Source: Nonomuraea glycinis
GTDB taxonomy: Bacteria; Actinomycetota; Actinomycetes; Streptosporangiales; Streptosporangiaceae
Direction: 5' to 3'
Assembly (NCBI RefSeq): GCF_014646515.1
Contig: NZ_BMNK01000006.1
Span: forward strand, 310,001-374,000
DNA length: 64,000 nucleotides
In this document: positions 1 to 7,395 of the stretch, in pieces
Layout: each line of letters begins with the position of its first letter
Numbering within the stretch: position 1 is the first letter of the stretch
Position numbers and translations under genes: made by a program
Notes under the pieces: generated by a model
Databases searched by the model: none
Seen by the model: only the letters and a program-made list of their open reading frames with translations
What the model was told of the DNA's origin: nothing

Positions 1-645
1 AAACCGGACGCAGTCGAGCGCCTGCAGGCCGCCGCGTTGGAGCTCTTCGACGAGCAAGGGTTCGAGCGCACGACGGTCGCCGAGATCGTCCAGCGGGCGG
101 GGCTCACCCAGCGGACGTTCTTCAACCACTTCGCCGACAAGCGCGAGGTGCTGTTCGGGTTGAGCGCAGAGTTGCAGCAGGAGATCATCGGCGAGATCGC
201 GGGCGGCGACGACACCTTGCCGCCGCTCGACGCCGTCGTGCGCGCGCTGGAAGTCGTCGCCGACAAGATGCTGGAGAATCGCCGTGCCGTGGTGACGCGC
301 CGTTACGCTGTCATTGCCGCCAACCCGGAGTTGCAGGAGCGCGAGCTCAGCAAGAACGCCGCGCTCACCGAGGCCATCGCAGCCGTGCTGCACGCGCGGT
401 GCGGTGATCCTGAAACCGCGTTCCTCGCCGCCGGTGCCGCCATGCTCGCGCAGCAGGCGGCATTCCGGAAATGGACGCGACCGGGCGAGACCCGAACCTT
501 GCGCGATCTTCTGCCGGACGCGTTGCATTCTCTGCGCACGACCGTCAACCAGAACTCGGTCGACCCCAACCAGAACTCGGTCGACCCCAACCAGAACTCG
601 GTCGACCCCAACCAGAACTCGGTCGACCCGCCCCTCCCGACTTGA
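1..645 (+). CDS. TetR-family transcriptional regulator, 5' end cut by window
   Basis: The frame is open from base 1, so the true start lies upstream; the TTG at 37 is only the first internal start codon. The visible N-terminus has a TetR helix-turn-helix (TTVAEIVQRAGLTQRTFFNHF) followed by the typical KREVLF helix, then about 130 residues of helical ligand-binding domain. Such proteins repress nearby genes until a small ligand binds. The gene ends oddly: after a normal-looking helical end (LHSLRTTV) comes the seven-residue unit NQNSVDP four times, then PPLPT. The unit is encoded by a 21-bp tandem repeat at 547-630. The extension looks like a minisatellite that read into the frame rather than part of the fold. 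Confidence 0.85.
   Translation, partial: KPDAVERLQAAALELFDEQGFERTTVAEIVQRAGLTQRTFFNHFADKREVLFGLSAELQQEIIGEIAGGDDTLPPLDAVVRALEVVADKMLENRRAVVTRRYAVIAANPELQERELSKNAALTEAIAAVLHARCGDPETAFLAAGAAMLAQQAAFRKWTRPGETRTLRDLLPDALHSLRTTVNQNSVDPNQNSVDPNQNSVDPNQNSVDPPLPT
547..630 (+). repeat. 21-bp tandem repeat, 4 copies, in TetR C-terminus
   Basis: The unit AACCAGAACTCGGTCGACCC plus one base occurs four times head to tail, the last copy ending CCG instead of CCC. It encodes NQNSVDP x4 in frame. A second 22-bp duplication (starting CTTGACGGCA, 641-684) follows at once over the stop codon. Confidence 0.95.
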
Positions 646-823
646 CGGCACTGCCGACGCAGCTTGACGGCACCGCCGACGCAGCGTCGTCCACGTCGGC
701 TCCGCATCACGGCCACCTGGGACTTACTCGTCCAGCTCTGCAAGGGGATGCCGTCTCGACAAAGGACTACGGTTCCCATAAGGGTCGAAAGCTGGGCACC
801 GATCGCAAGAGGTCCGCCACGAT

Positions 824-871
824 CGAGGCCCGCGCGGTCACGTTTTGCGAGGCCCGCGCGGTCATGTCTCG
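824..871. repeat. 24-bp tandem duplication over the permease stop codon
   Basis: CGAGGCCCGCGCGGTCA plus seven bases occurs twice in tandem; the second copy contains the stop codon of the minus-strand permease (862-864). The duplication therefore lies at the 3' end of the gene and does not change the protein. Confidence 0.85.
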
Positions 872-3360
872 GCGAGGGCCTCCACCGGCGTCGCCCGGGC
901 CGCCCGCCGGCCGGGCAGGACCGAAGCGAGGATACCGGCGACGACGGCCACGACGGTGACCCCGAGTGTCTGCGACACCGACATGGCGAACCGGATGTTC
1001 TCCAGGCTCAGTTCGCGGCTGACCGCGTAGGTGCCGACCCAGCCGAAGAACGTCCCGGCGGCGATGCCGACGGCGGCACCGGCGAGACTGAGCAGGGCCG
1101 CCTCGATGGCGAGCATCCAGCGCAGCTGCCGACGTTGCAGCCCGAGGGCGCGCAGTAGCGCGGACTCGCGGGTACGTTCGAACACCGACAGGCCGAGGGT
1201 GTTGCCGACGCCGACGAGCGCGATCAAGACCGCCACCGCGAGCAGCATGGTGGTCAGCGCCAGCAGCCGGTCGAGGGCCGTGTGGTAGATGGCCTTCCCC
1301 GTCAGCCCACCGCCGATCTCCGCGCCGGTGAGGGGTTCGACGACGGTACGCAGCCGCGACCGCAGCTCGGTGATGTCGGCCCCCGGCCGGGCCTTCGCCC
1401 ACACCGTGCTGACGGGGGCATCTCCGTCGAGGGCCGAGAGCACACGGGGCGCGACGATCAGCCCGTCGGTGGGTGCGAGGTGGTCCCCTTCGACCGGTAA
1501 GGTCACCGACCCGGACCGGCCGGTGACGGTGACCGAACTGCCGTCCCGGATGCCGGCGTCGGCCAGTAGGTACGGGTCGGCGAGAATGACCCCGGCGGTG
1601 ATCGGCGGGCGCGGTGCCGACACGATGGCCATCGCCTCGACGTCGGGACTCAGCGCCCGGACGGGCTTCGGCTTCCCGCCGCCTTCGAAGGTGACCCGCG
1701 CCGACCGTACCCCCGTGGCGTCGGAGATCCCGGCGACCGCGGAAATGTCGCTGACCACGCCGGCCGGCAGCGGCCCCTCGAACATCGACACGGTGACGTC
1801 GACCGGGAAGCGGGCGTCGAGATTGCTGTCGACCGTCGCATTCATGCTCGCGGCGCCGACCTGGAGGGAGACGACCAGCCCGACGGCGAGCATCAGCGCC
1901 GCGCCGGTCGCGGCCGCCCGGCCGGGATTGCGCAACGTGTTGTCGGTGGCCAGCCGCGCGGTCGGGCCGGTACGGCGGAGGGTCGAGCCCAGGCCGCGCA
2001 GCAGCGCGGGCAGGTACAGCCCGATGGCGGCGAGCAGCCCGACGGCGCACACGAACGACCCGCCGACGGAGTACAGCAGCGCGAAAGCGGTGCCGGTGAA
2101 GCCGAGGCCGATCGCGGCCAGCCCGAGCGCGACCAGGGCCAGGGGCGCGGCACGACGGACGAGCGACGTCCGGCGCCCAATCGCGTCGCCGGCGACGGTG
2201 CGGAGCGCGTCCAGTGGCGCGATCATGGCCGCCCGTCGCGCCGGCACCAGCACCGACAGCACCGCGATCGCGACCCCGACGACGGCGACGGCGATCACCT
2301 GCCCGGCAGGCACGGCGAACTGCCCGCCCAGCACGACCGCGACCACGGCCGAGAGCGCCACGCCGAGCCCGACGCCGAGCAGCGACCCGGTGACGCCGAT
2401 CGCGGTCGCCTCGACGAGCAGTCCGCGCCGGATATGGTCGCGCTGGGCGCCGACCGCCCGTAGCAGCCCGATCTGCCGACGCCGCTGTGCGACCAGGATC
2501 AGGAACGTGTTCACGATCATGATGCTTCCGACCAGCAGCGCGACCGCGCCGAACACCAGCAGCAGAAGTAGGAAGATGGACACGCCCTGGGTCCTCTGGG
2601 AGATGATGCGCTGGACCATCCCCGAGGACGTCTCCACCCGGTTGCCTCCGGCCACCGCCGTGACCCGCTCGGCGAGCCGCTCCTGCGAGACCGTGCCGTC
2701 GCCGATGACGAGGATCTCCGTCTGCCCCGACGTGTGGATCGCGTCGGCGACGGTGTAGAACGACGGTGCGACGAAGGAGCTCAGGGCCAGCCCGGACAGC
2801 AGAGTGTCGCCCTCCTGGGTGAGGCCGGTGACGGTCAGCGTCGCGGACGAACTGCTGCCGTTGATCGTGTTGCTGTCGTTGATCGTGACCCGGTCCCCGA
2901 CGCGCAGGTTGAGCTGCCGCGCGGTGACGTTACCGAGGACGATCTCGTCGGGCGTCCCGGGCCAGCGCCCCTCGGCCAGGTCCGTCCAGCGCAGCTTCGG
3001 GTTGGCCGGGACCGACTGCTGCTGCACCCAATCGGAGGCGCCGGTCACCCATCCGCGGGACAGGAAGCTGAGGTCGGCCGAGGCGACCCCGGCCACGTCC
3101 GTGACCCTGGCGACCAGATCGGCCTGCGCGGCCGGGTCGTCGGTGCGGACGGTGACCACGACGTCCGTCTCGGAGACCCGGGCGATGGTGCTGTGCTCGA
3201 ACGTCGCCGTCTCGCCGGCGAGGATGGTCACAGAGGCGGTGAGGTAACCGACGCTGATCATGATCGCGACGATGACGGCGATCACGCGGCGCGGTTTGTG
3301 GCGCAACTCGGCGAGCGCGTTGCGGGTCATGGGGAAGCGGGTCTGGCGGCCGGTGGTCAT
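862..3360 (-). CDS. ABC transporter permease, FtsX/MacB-type, 832 aa
   Basis: A large permease with the duplicated FtsX arrangement. There is one N-terminal membrane helix (residues about 25-45) and a MacB-like extracytoplasmic domain. A first FtsX block of three helices follows (about 265-385, with the conserved RRRQIGLLRAVGAQRDHIRR region). Then come a pair of central helices, a second external domain and a second FtsX block at the C-terminus (about 715-825, with ESALLRALGLQRRQLRWML). It would form the membrane half of an exporter or mechanotransmission ABC system acting on lipids, peptides or antimicrobials; the substrate cannot be read from sequence. Its ATG overlaps the upstream ATPase stop (3357-3360), so the two are translationally coupled. 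Confidence 0.9.
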   Translation of the reverse strand: MTTGRQTRFPMTRNALAELRHKPRRVIAVIVAIMISVGYLTASVTILAGETATFEHSTIARVSETDVVVTVRTDDPAAQADLVARVTDVAGVASADLSFLSRGWVTGASDWVQQQSVPANPKLRWTDLAEGRWPGTPDEIVLGNVTARQLNLRVGDRVTINDSNTINGSSSSATLTVTGLTQEGDTLLSGLALSSFVAPSFYTVADAIHTSGQTEILVIGDGTVSQERLAERVTAVAGGNRVETSSGMVQRIISQRTQGVSIFLLLLLVFGAVALLVGSIMIVNTFLILVAQRRRQIGLLRAVGAQRDHIRRGLLVEATAIGVTGSLLGVGLGVALSAVVAVVLGGQFAVPAGQVIAVAVVGVAIAVLSVLVPARRAAMIAPLDALRTVAGDAIGRRTSLVRRAAPLALVALGLAAIGLGFTGTAFALLYSVGGSFVCAVGLLAAIGLYLPALLRGLGSTLRRTGPTARLATDNTLRNPGRAAATGAALMLAVGLVVSLQVGAASMNATVDSNLDARFPVDVTVSMFEGPLPAGVVSDISAVAGISDATGVRSARVTFEGGGKPKPVRALSPDVEAMAIVSAPRPPITAGVILADPYLLADAGIRDGSSVTVTGRSGSVTLPVEGDHLAPTDGLIVAPRVLSALDGDAPVSTVWAKARPGADITELRSRLRTVVEPLTGAEIGGGLTGKAIYHTALDRLLALTTMLLAVAVLIALVGVGNTLGLSVFERTRESALLRALGLQRRQLRWMLAIEAALLSLAGAAVGIAAGTFFGWVGTYAVSRELSLENIRFAMSVSQTLGVTVVAVVAGILASVLPGRRAARATPVEALAET

Positions 3361-4127
3361 GCGGCGAGCCTCCGTATCGCTCCCAGGACCGCGTCCGCGG
3401 TGGGGTCGTTCAGCTCGTCCACGATCCGACCGTCGCTGAGCAGCAGCGCCCGGTCGGCGTAGGAGGCGGCGATCGGGTCGTGGGTCACCATCACGATCGT
3501 CTGGCCCAGCTCACGGCAGGAGCGGCGCAGGAAGGCCAGCAAGGTCGCCGCGGTGTGGGAGTCGAGGGCGCCGGTCGGCTCGTCGGCGAAGACCACCTCC
3601 GGTCCGGTCACCAGGGCACGCGCGATCGCGACCCGCTGCTGCTGCCCGCCGGACAACTCGGCGGGACGGTGGTCCAGACGGTCGCCGAGACCCAGCGAGT
3701 CCACGACGGTGGCGAGCCGGGCGGGGTCCGCCGGACGGCCTGCGAGATCCAGCGGCAGCAGGATGTTCTGCACCGCTGTCAACGTCGGAAGCAGGTTGAA
3801 CGACTGGAACACGAACCCGATCCGGTCCCGCCGGACCCGGGTCAGCCGCCGGTCGTCGAGCGTGGAGATGTCCTGGCCGCCGATGTACGCCTGACCGCTG
3901 GTGGGCCGGTCGAGCCCGGCCAGGCAGTGCATGAACGTGGACTTGCCGGAGCCGGACGGGCCCATGACGGCGGTGAACGTCCCGTGCCCGAAGTCGGCCG
4001 TGACGCCACGCAGCGCGGCTACGGCCGTGTCGCCGGTGCCGTAAGTCTTGGTGAGGTCCCGTGCGGCGGCCGCGGAGGTCGCGCCCTGCGGCTCTTGGCG
4101 GTCCACGGCGGAGCTGTGTGCGGTCAT
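3357..4127 (-). CDS. ABC transporter ATP-binding protein, MacB/LolD-type
   Basis: ATPase partner of the downstream FtsX-type permease. It has Walker A GPSGSGKST, Q-loop VFQSFNLLPTLT, signature LSGGQQQRVAIARAL, Walker B VVFADEPTGALD and an H-loop in MVTHD, all in the order and spacing of the MacB/LolD/FtsE class. I chose the ATG at 4127 (MTAHSS); the frame stays open to 4202, but the upstream 25 residues do not look like this family. The start lies about 100 bp from an inverted-repeat operator at 4226-4241 that is also found before the histidine kinase, so the transporter is probably controlled by the neighbouring two-component system. Confidence 0.92.
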   Translation of the reverse strand: MTAHSSAVDRQEPQGATSAAAARDLTKTYGTGDTAVAALRGVTADFGHGTFTAVMGPSGSGKSTFMHCLAGLDRPTSGQAYIGGQDISTLDDRRLTRVRRDRIGFVFQSFNLLPTLTAVQNILLPLDLAGRPADPARLATVVDSLGLGDRLDHRPAELSGGQQQRVAIARALVTGPEVVFADEPTGALDSHTAATLLAFLRRSCRELGQTIVMVTHDPIAASYADRALLLSDGRIVDELNDPTADAVLGAIRRLAA

Positions 4128-4225
4128 GAAAACCCTGTCTGTCGCTGCCGATTCCGTCGCGCCCCAACGTACGAAGCCGCAGGCGGGAACGGATCGGCCC
4201 ACGGTCCGGTCTTCGGATCGGCCGC

Positions 4226-4241
4226 TACGACCGTGGTCGTA
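4226..4241. promoter_or_regulatory. Inverted repeat TACGACC-GT-GGTCGTA, probable response-regulator operator
   Basis: Two perfect 7-bp arms with a 2-bp spacer, about 100 bp before the transporter ATPase start and just beyond the response regulator stop. A near copy lies at 6197-6212 before the histidine kinase. Location at both promoters of one regulon suggests the binding site of the NarL-type regulator encoded between them. Function is inferred. Confidence 0.6.
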
Positions 4242-4275
4242 GGACTGCGGCGTCGTGGGAGGACAAGTCCGGAAA

Positions 4276-4941
4276 TTACCGGCGGTCCGGTGTGGCCACG
4301 CCGGCCTCGAACGCGAAGAGCACCAAGGCGACCCGGTCGCGGCACTGCAGTTTCGACAACAGGTTGCCGATGTGGGTATTCACCGTGCCCTCGGCCAGAT
4401 GCAGCCGGTCCGCGATCTCGGCATTGGTGGCACCGGACGCGATCGCGTCGAGCACCTCGACCTCCCGGGGCGTGATCAGCCCGAGGCGTTCGTCGGGGGC
4501 GGCCGGCCCGCCCGGCAATCGGTCGACGAAGTGGGCGATCAGCCGCCGGGTCGCGGTCGGCGCGACGACCGAGCCGCCGGCGGCGACGCCGCGGACCGCC
4601 GCCAGCAGCTCCTCCTGGCGGGAGTCCTTGAGCAGGAACCCCGCGGCACCGGCCCGCAGCGCCGCGAACACGTACTCGTCCAGATCGAACGTGGTCAGGA
4701 TCAGGACCCGGGCCGGGTGTCCGAGCCGGGTCAACCGCCTGGTCGCCTCGACGCCGTCCATGACCGGCATCCGGACGTCCATCAGCACCACGTCGGCGGC
4801 GACGCCTTGCAGCTTCGTGACGGCTTCCCGGCCGTCACCGGCCTCACCCACCACCGTCAGGTCGTCCTGCGCCTCGATCATCATCCGCAGCCCGGCGCGG
4901 ACGAGCCGCTGGTCGTCGACGAGGAACAGGCCGAGCGTCAT
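4276..4941 (-). CDS. NarL/LuxR-family response regulator
   Basis: 221 residues with a receiver domain (acidic pair DD at 9-10, phospho-acceptor Asp55 in VVLMDVRMP, conserved Lys in LLKDS) and a C-terminal LuxR-type HTH (LITPREVEVLDAIASGATNAEIADRLHLAEGTVNTHIGNLL, split here only for reading). It is a DNA-binding output regulator. Its start overlaps the kinase stop (ATGA at 4938-4941), and it is followed by the ABC exporter genes on the same strand. The repeated TACGACC/GGTCGTA element is the likely target. Such kinase-regulator-exporter sets usually answer cell-envelope or antibiotic stress; here that is inference from the family and neighbours. Confidence 0.92.
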   Translation of the reverse strand: MTLGLFLVDDQRLVRAGLRMMIEAQDDLTVVGEAGDGREAVTKLQGVAADVVLMDVRMPVMDGVEATRRLTRLGHPARVLILTTFDLDEYVFAALRAGAAGFLLKDSRQEELLAAVRGVAAGGSVVAPTATRRLIAHFVDRLPGGPAAPDERLGLITPREVEVLDAIASGATNAEIADRLHLAEGTVNTHIGNLLSKLQCRDRVALVLFAFEAGVATPDRR

Positions 4942-6158
4942 CCGCCCGCCGATCCCGTCGTACGGTGCGCCGGAAGGACCGCGTGCACTTCGAAGCCGCC
5001 GCCGGCGCGAGGGCCCGCGGTCAGGGTGCCGTCATGCAACTGGACCCGCTCCCGCATCGCCGCCAGGCCCGTGCCCCGGCCGTTGGCGACCGACGCCGCA
5101 CCGTACCCGTCGTCGCGCACGACGAGGTCGATCGCCCGCTCGCCGATGTCGAGCCGTACGTCGACCGCGGCGTCGGGTCCGGCATGCCGCAGCACGTTGG
5201 TCAGACTCTCCTGGACCAGGCGGTACACCGTCATCCCGGCCACCGGGCCGACCTGCCGCCGGTTGCCGGCGACCCGCAGCCGGACCCGGCCGTCGAGCCG
5301 GGACACCAGCTCGTCGATGTCGCCGATCCCGGGCGCCGGTCGGTAACTGGCTCCCGATCGGTCGGCCGTCGCGGGTCCGTCGCCGCGCAGCATCGCGACC
5401 AGCTCCCGCAGATCGTCGAGGGCCTCCCGGGCCGTCTCGGCGATGGTCTCCAGAATCTCCGGAGCACGCTGCGGGTGCCGCGCCGTCAGCGCCCGGCCGC
5501 CCTCGGCATGGACCGCGATGACCGACAGCGAGTGCGCGACGATGTCGTGGACCTCCCGGGCCACCGCGGTGCGTTCCTCGGCCGCCGCCGCCTGGACGGT
5601 CCGTTCGTGCTCGGCCAGCGCCAGCCGCTGCCGTTCGGCCTGTTCCCGCTCCCGCCGCGCCCGAAGCTCCTCCTGCTCGCGGGCCCGCCGGCCGACGACG
5701 AACGCGGCGACGACAACGGCGCCGTTGCCCGCGATCGAGGTCACCCAATCCCTCAGGGTCGGCGCTTCCGGCCGGCCGATCAGCCACCGAGCCGGCCCGA
5801 CCACCGCTCCGATCAGCCCCACCACCAGCGCGGCCCGGGCCGCCCCGATCCTCGACCAGCGGGCCAGGCTGTGCACCACGACCGGCACGGCCACGACCGA
5901 CAGCGTCGGATCAGCCAGCACCACGACGTGAACCACGCCCGCGACGCCCGACACGGCCAGCGCCGCCCACGGGTAGGTGCGGCGCAGCACCAGAGGGGCG
6001 CACATCGCCACGACGAGCACCGCCTGGGGCAGATGCGGGTAGACGGCGATACCGGCCGCAGCCAGCCCGACGGCGAGCCGGGCATCACGGAGCAGCCGGC
6101 CGACGGGGTGGGCGTCCCGGAGCAGCCGGCCGAGGGCGGAGCGGTCCGGAGAAGGCAT
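4938..6158 (-). CDS. Sensor histidine kinase, HisKA_3 (NarL/DesK-type)
   Basis: From the ATG at 6158 (MPSPDRS) it has 406 residues. The N-terminal half carries four or five hydrophobic helices (about 28-155), then a charged coiled stretch rich in Arg/Glu (158-190). A HisKA_3 dimerisation motif with phospho-acceptor His204 (AREVHDIVAHSLS) follows, then an HATPase_c domain (QESLTNVLRHA; DDGYGA; GTGLAAMRERV). The open frame runs another 122 codons upstream, but those residues are not membrane-like and lie upstream of the operator, so I reject that start. The N-terminus contains a small internal duplication (GRLLRDA twice). It phosphorylates the regulator encoded next to it. Confidence 0.9.
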   Translation of the reverse strand: MPSPDRSALGRLLRDAHPVGRLLRDARLAVGLAAAGIAVYPHLPQAVLVVAMCAPLVLRRTYPWAALAVSGVAGVVHVVVLADPTLSVVAVPVVVHSLARWSRIGAARAALVVGLIGAVVGPARWLIGRPEAPTLRDWVTSIAGNGAVVVAAFVVGRRAREQEELRARREREQAERQRLALAEHERTVQAAAAEERTAVAREVHDIVAHSLSVIAVHAEGGRALTARHPQRAPEILETIAETAREALDDLRELVAMLRGDGPATADRSGASYRPAPGIGDIDELVSRLDGRVRLRVAGNRRQVGPVAGMTVYRLVQESLTNVLRHAGPDAAVDVRLDIGERAIDLVVRDDGYGAASVANGRGTGLAAMRERVQLHDGTLTAGPRAGGGFEVHAVLPAHRTTGSAGG

Positions 6159-6196
6159 GACGCCTACCACCGTAGACGGGACCGAAGCCGCTGCCA

Positions 6197-6212
6197 TCCG
6201 ACCACGGTCGTA
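6197..6212. promoter_or_regulatory. Second copy of the two-component operator
   Basis: Reads TCCGACC-AC-GGTCGTA, one mismatch between arms, about 40 bp before the kinase start. It matches the perfect element at 4226-4241, suggesting autoregulation of the kinase-regulator pair. Confidence 0.5.
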
Positions 6213-6325
6213 GTCAGTCGGCTGCAACGTATGTGCGTCCAGGAGCACGAATCCGAAGGACAAGGGCGAGGTGTACGGCCAGCTCGGCTTGCACCTGACC
6301 GACGAACCGGCCGGTAATCTGGCTA

Positions 6326-6393
6326 ACCCGCTCCGACCGACATCCTCTAGAGACCACGCCATACGATGATCAAGGATGGTTGCAGCAGACCTT
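6326..6393 (+). repeat. Relic of the cas2 3' end and CRISPR leader start
   Basis: This stretch matches the minus strand of 9966-9898, covering the last codons of cas2, its TAG stop and the leader, at about 90% over 68 bases by eye. Shared blocks include CCGCTCCGA, CGACATCCTCTAGAGACCACG, and GATGATCAAGGAT followed by TTGCAGCAGACCT. The copy is on the plus strand, pointing toward array 1 from its distal side, so array 1 is flanked by inverted leader-like sequence. The rest of 6159-6560 holds no gene I can support; one faint repeat-like end (GATGAGGAC at 6514-6522) sits one repeat period before the first clear repeat of array 1. Confidence 0.8.
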
Positions 6394-6560
6394 AAAAGCC
6401 TGAGCGATCGCCAAGCCGCTGGGCAGATCCCCACCTGGGCTTTCCAGGGGGTTGGCCGACACCGAGGGGTGGCAGACGCAGAACCGCCCCCAATATCAGC
6501 GGCCCGAGCCCTCGATGAGGACAAGATCGTGCAGGGGTACGCGGAGGAGCTCGGGAACTT

Positions 6561-7127
6561 GTTGAAACTCCTCGTAGGGGTGATGAGGACAACAGCTCGG
6601 CTACGGCTACGCTACGGCCAAGGCGTCGGGTTGAGACCCCTCGTAAGGGCGATGAGGACCGCTCGCAAGGGCTGGCTACCGCCGCAGGATGAGCGTTGAC
6701 ACCCCTCGTAGGGGCGATGAGGACGGTGATCGCGTTGGCCGCGATAGCGCCAGCCGTGATGTTGAGATCCCTCGTAGGGGCGATGAGGGCGCGATGAGGG
6801 CGGAAGCGCCCGGGGTGAGCTTCAGCTGAAGGAGGTTGAGACCCCTCGTAGGGGCGATGAGGGCCCGGGCCTGCCGCGCCGAGTACAACGCCCAGGAGTA
6901 CACGTTGAGACCCCTCGTAGGGGCGATGAGGGCGCGCCAACCTACAGCCCGTACGACTACGCCATCCAGTTGAGACCCCTCGTAGGGGCGATGAGGGCCC
7001 TGGCCGAAGAGGAGAAGTCACCCGCCACCATGTTGAGACCCCTCGTAGGGGCGATGAGGGCCCGCAACCACACCCTCCGCCTCCCCAAGCCCTGGACGTT
7101 GAGACCCCTCGTAGGGGCGATGAGGGC
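6561..7127 (-). CRISPR. CRISPR array 1 (9 repeats, 8 spacers)
   Basis: 30-bp repeats start at 6561, 6630, 6695, 6761, 6835, 6904, 6969, 7032 and 7098, spaced 63-74 bp. On the crRNA (minus) strand the repeat starts GYCCTCATCG, has a CCCCT/AGGGG stem with a three-base loop TAC-G, and ends GTCTCAAC, the probable 8-nt crRNA handle. The leader is on the right (7128-7230), so transcription runs leftward. The first repeats on the left are degenerate (6561, 6630, 6695), as expected for the old end. The six leader-proximal repeats share GCCC instead of GTCC at their start. The spacer before 6835 is 44 nt and begins with a partial copy of the repeat end. Confidence 0.97.
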
Positions 7128-7270
7128 CCTAACGTAAAGTCACAGCTCAGAAGCCCTTTCAGGTACGTCAAGCGGGGAGGGTTTGCAGTGAACCTCCGGT
7201 CGTGCAGAAAAGCCGGGAGGTTTGCTGCAATATCCTTGATCATTTTGTGCTTCGCGCTCTCTAGAGGGTG
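7128..7270 (-). promoter_or_regulatory. Leader of array 1, with long palindrome and cas2-like end
   Basis: Next to the first repeat it reads (minus strand) CTTTACGTTAGG, the leader-repeat junction motif seen in all five leaders. At 7183-7230 lies an inverted repeat with arms TTGCAGTGAACCTCCGG and CCGGGAGGTTTGCTGCAA, 55 bases from the array. Beyond it come TGATCAAGGAT and a CTCTAGAG block that matches the end of cas2, so this leader looks like a duplicated cas2-leader-array unit. Confidence 0.75.
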
Positions 7271-7395
7271 GAGCAAAGACCAACGTGCATCTGAGTTGGG
7301 CGAGGCAAGAAGAGGGGCAGCTTCTTGATCAACACAACACCGTTGCCCTCGCTGTCTATGGCTTCAGCGCCCTTGGCCTTCTGTGGTTTGACCGT

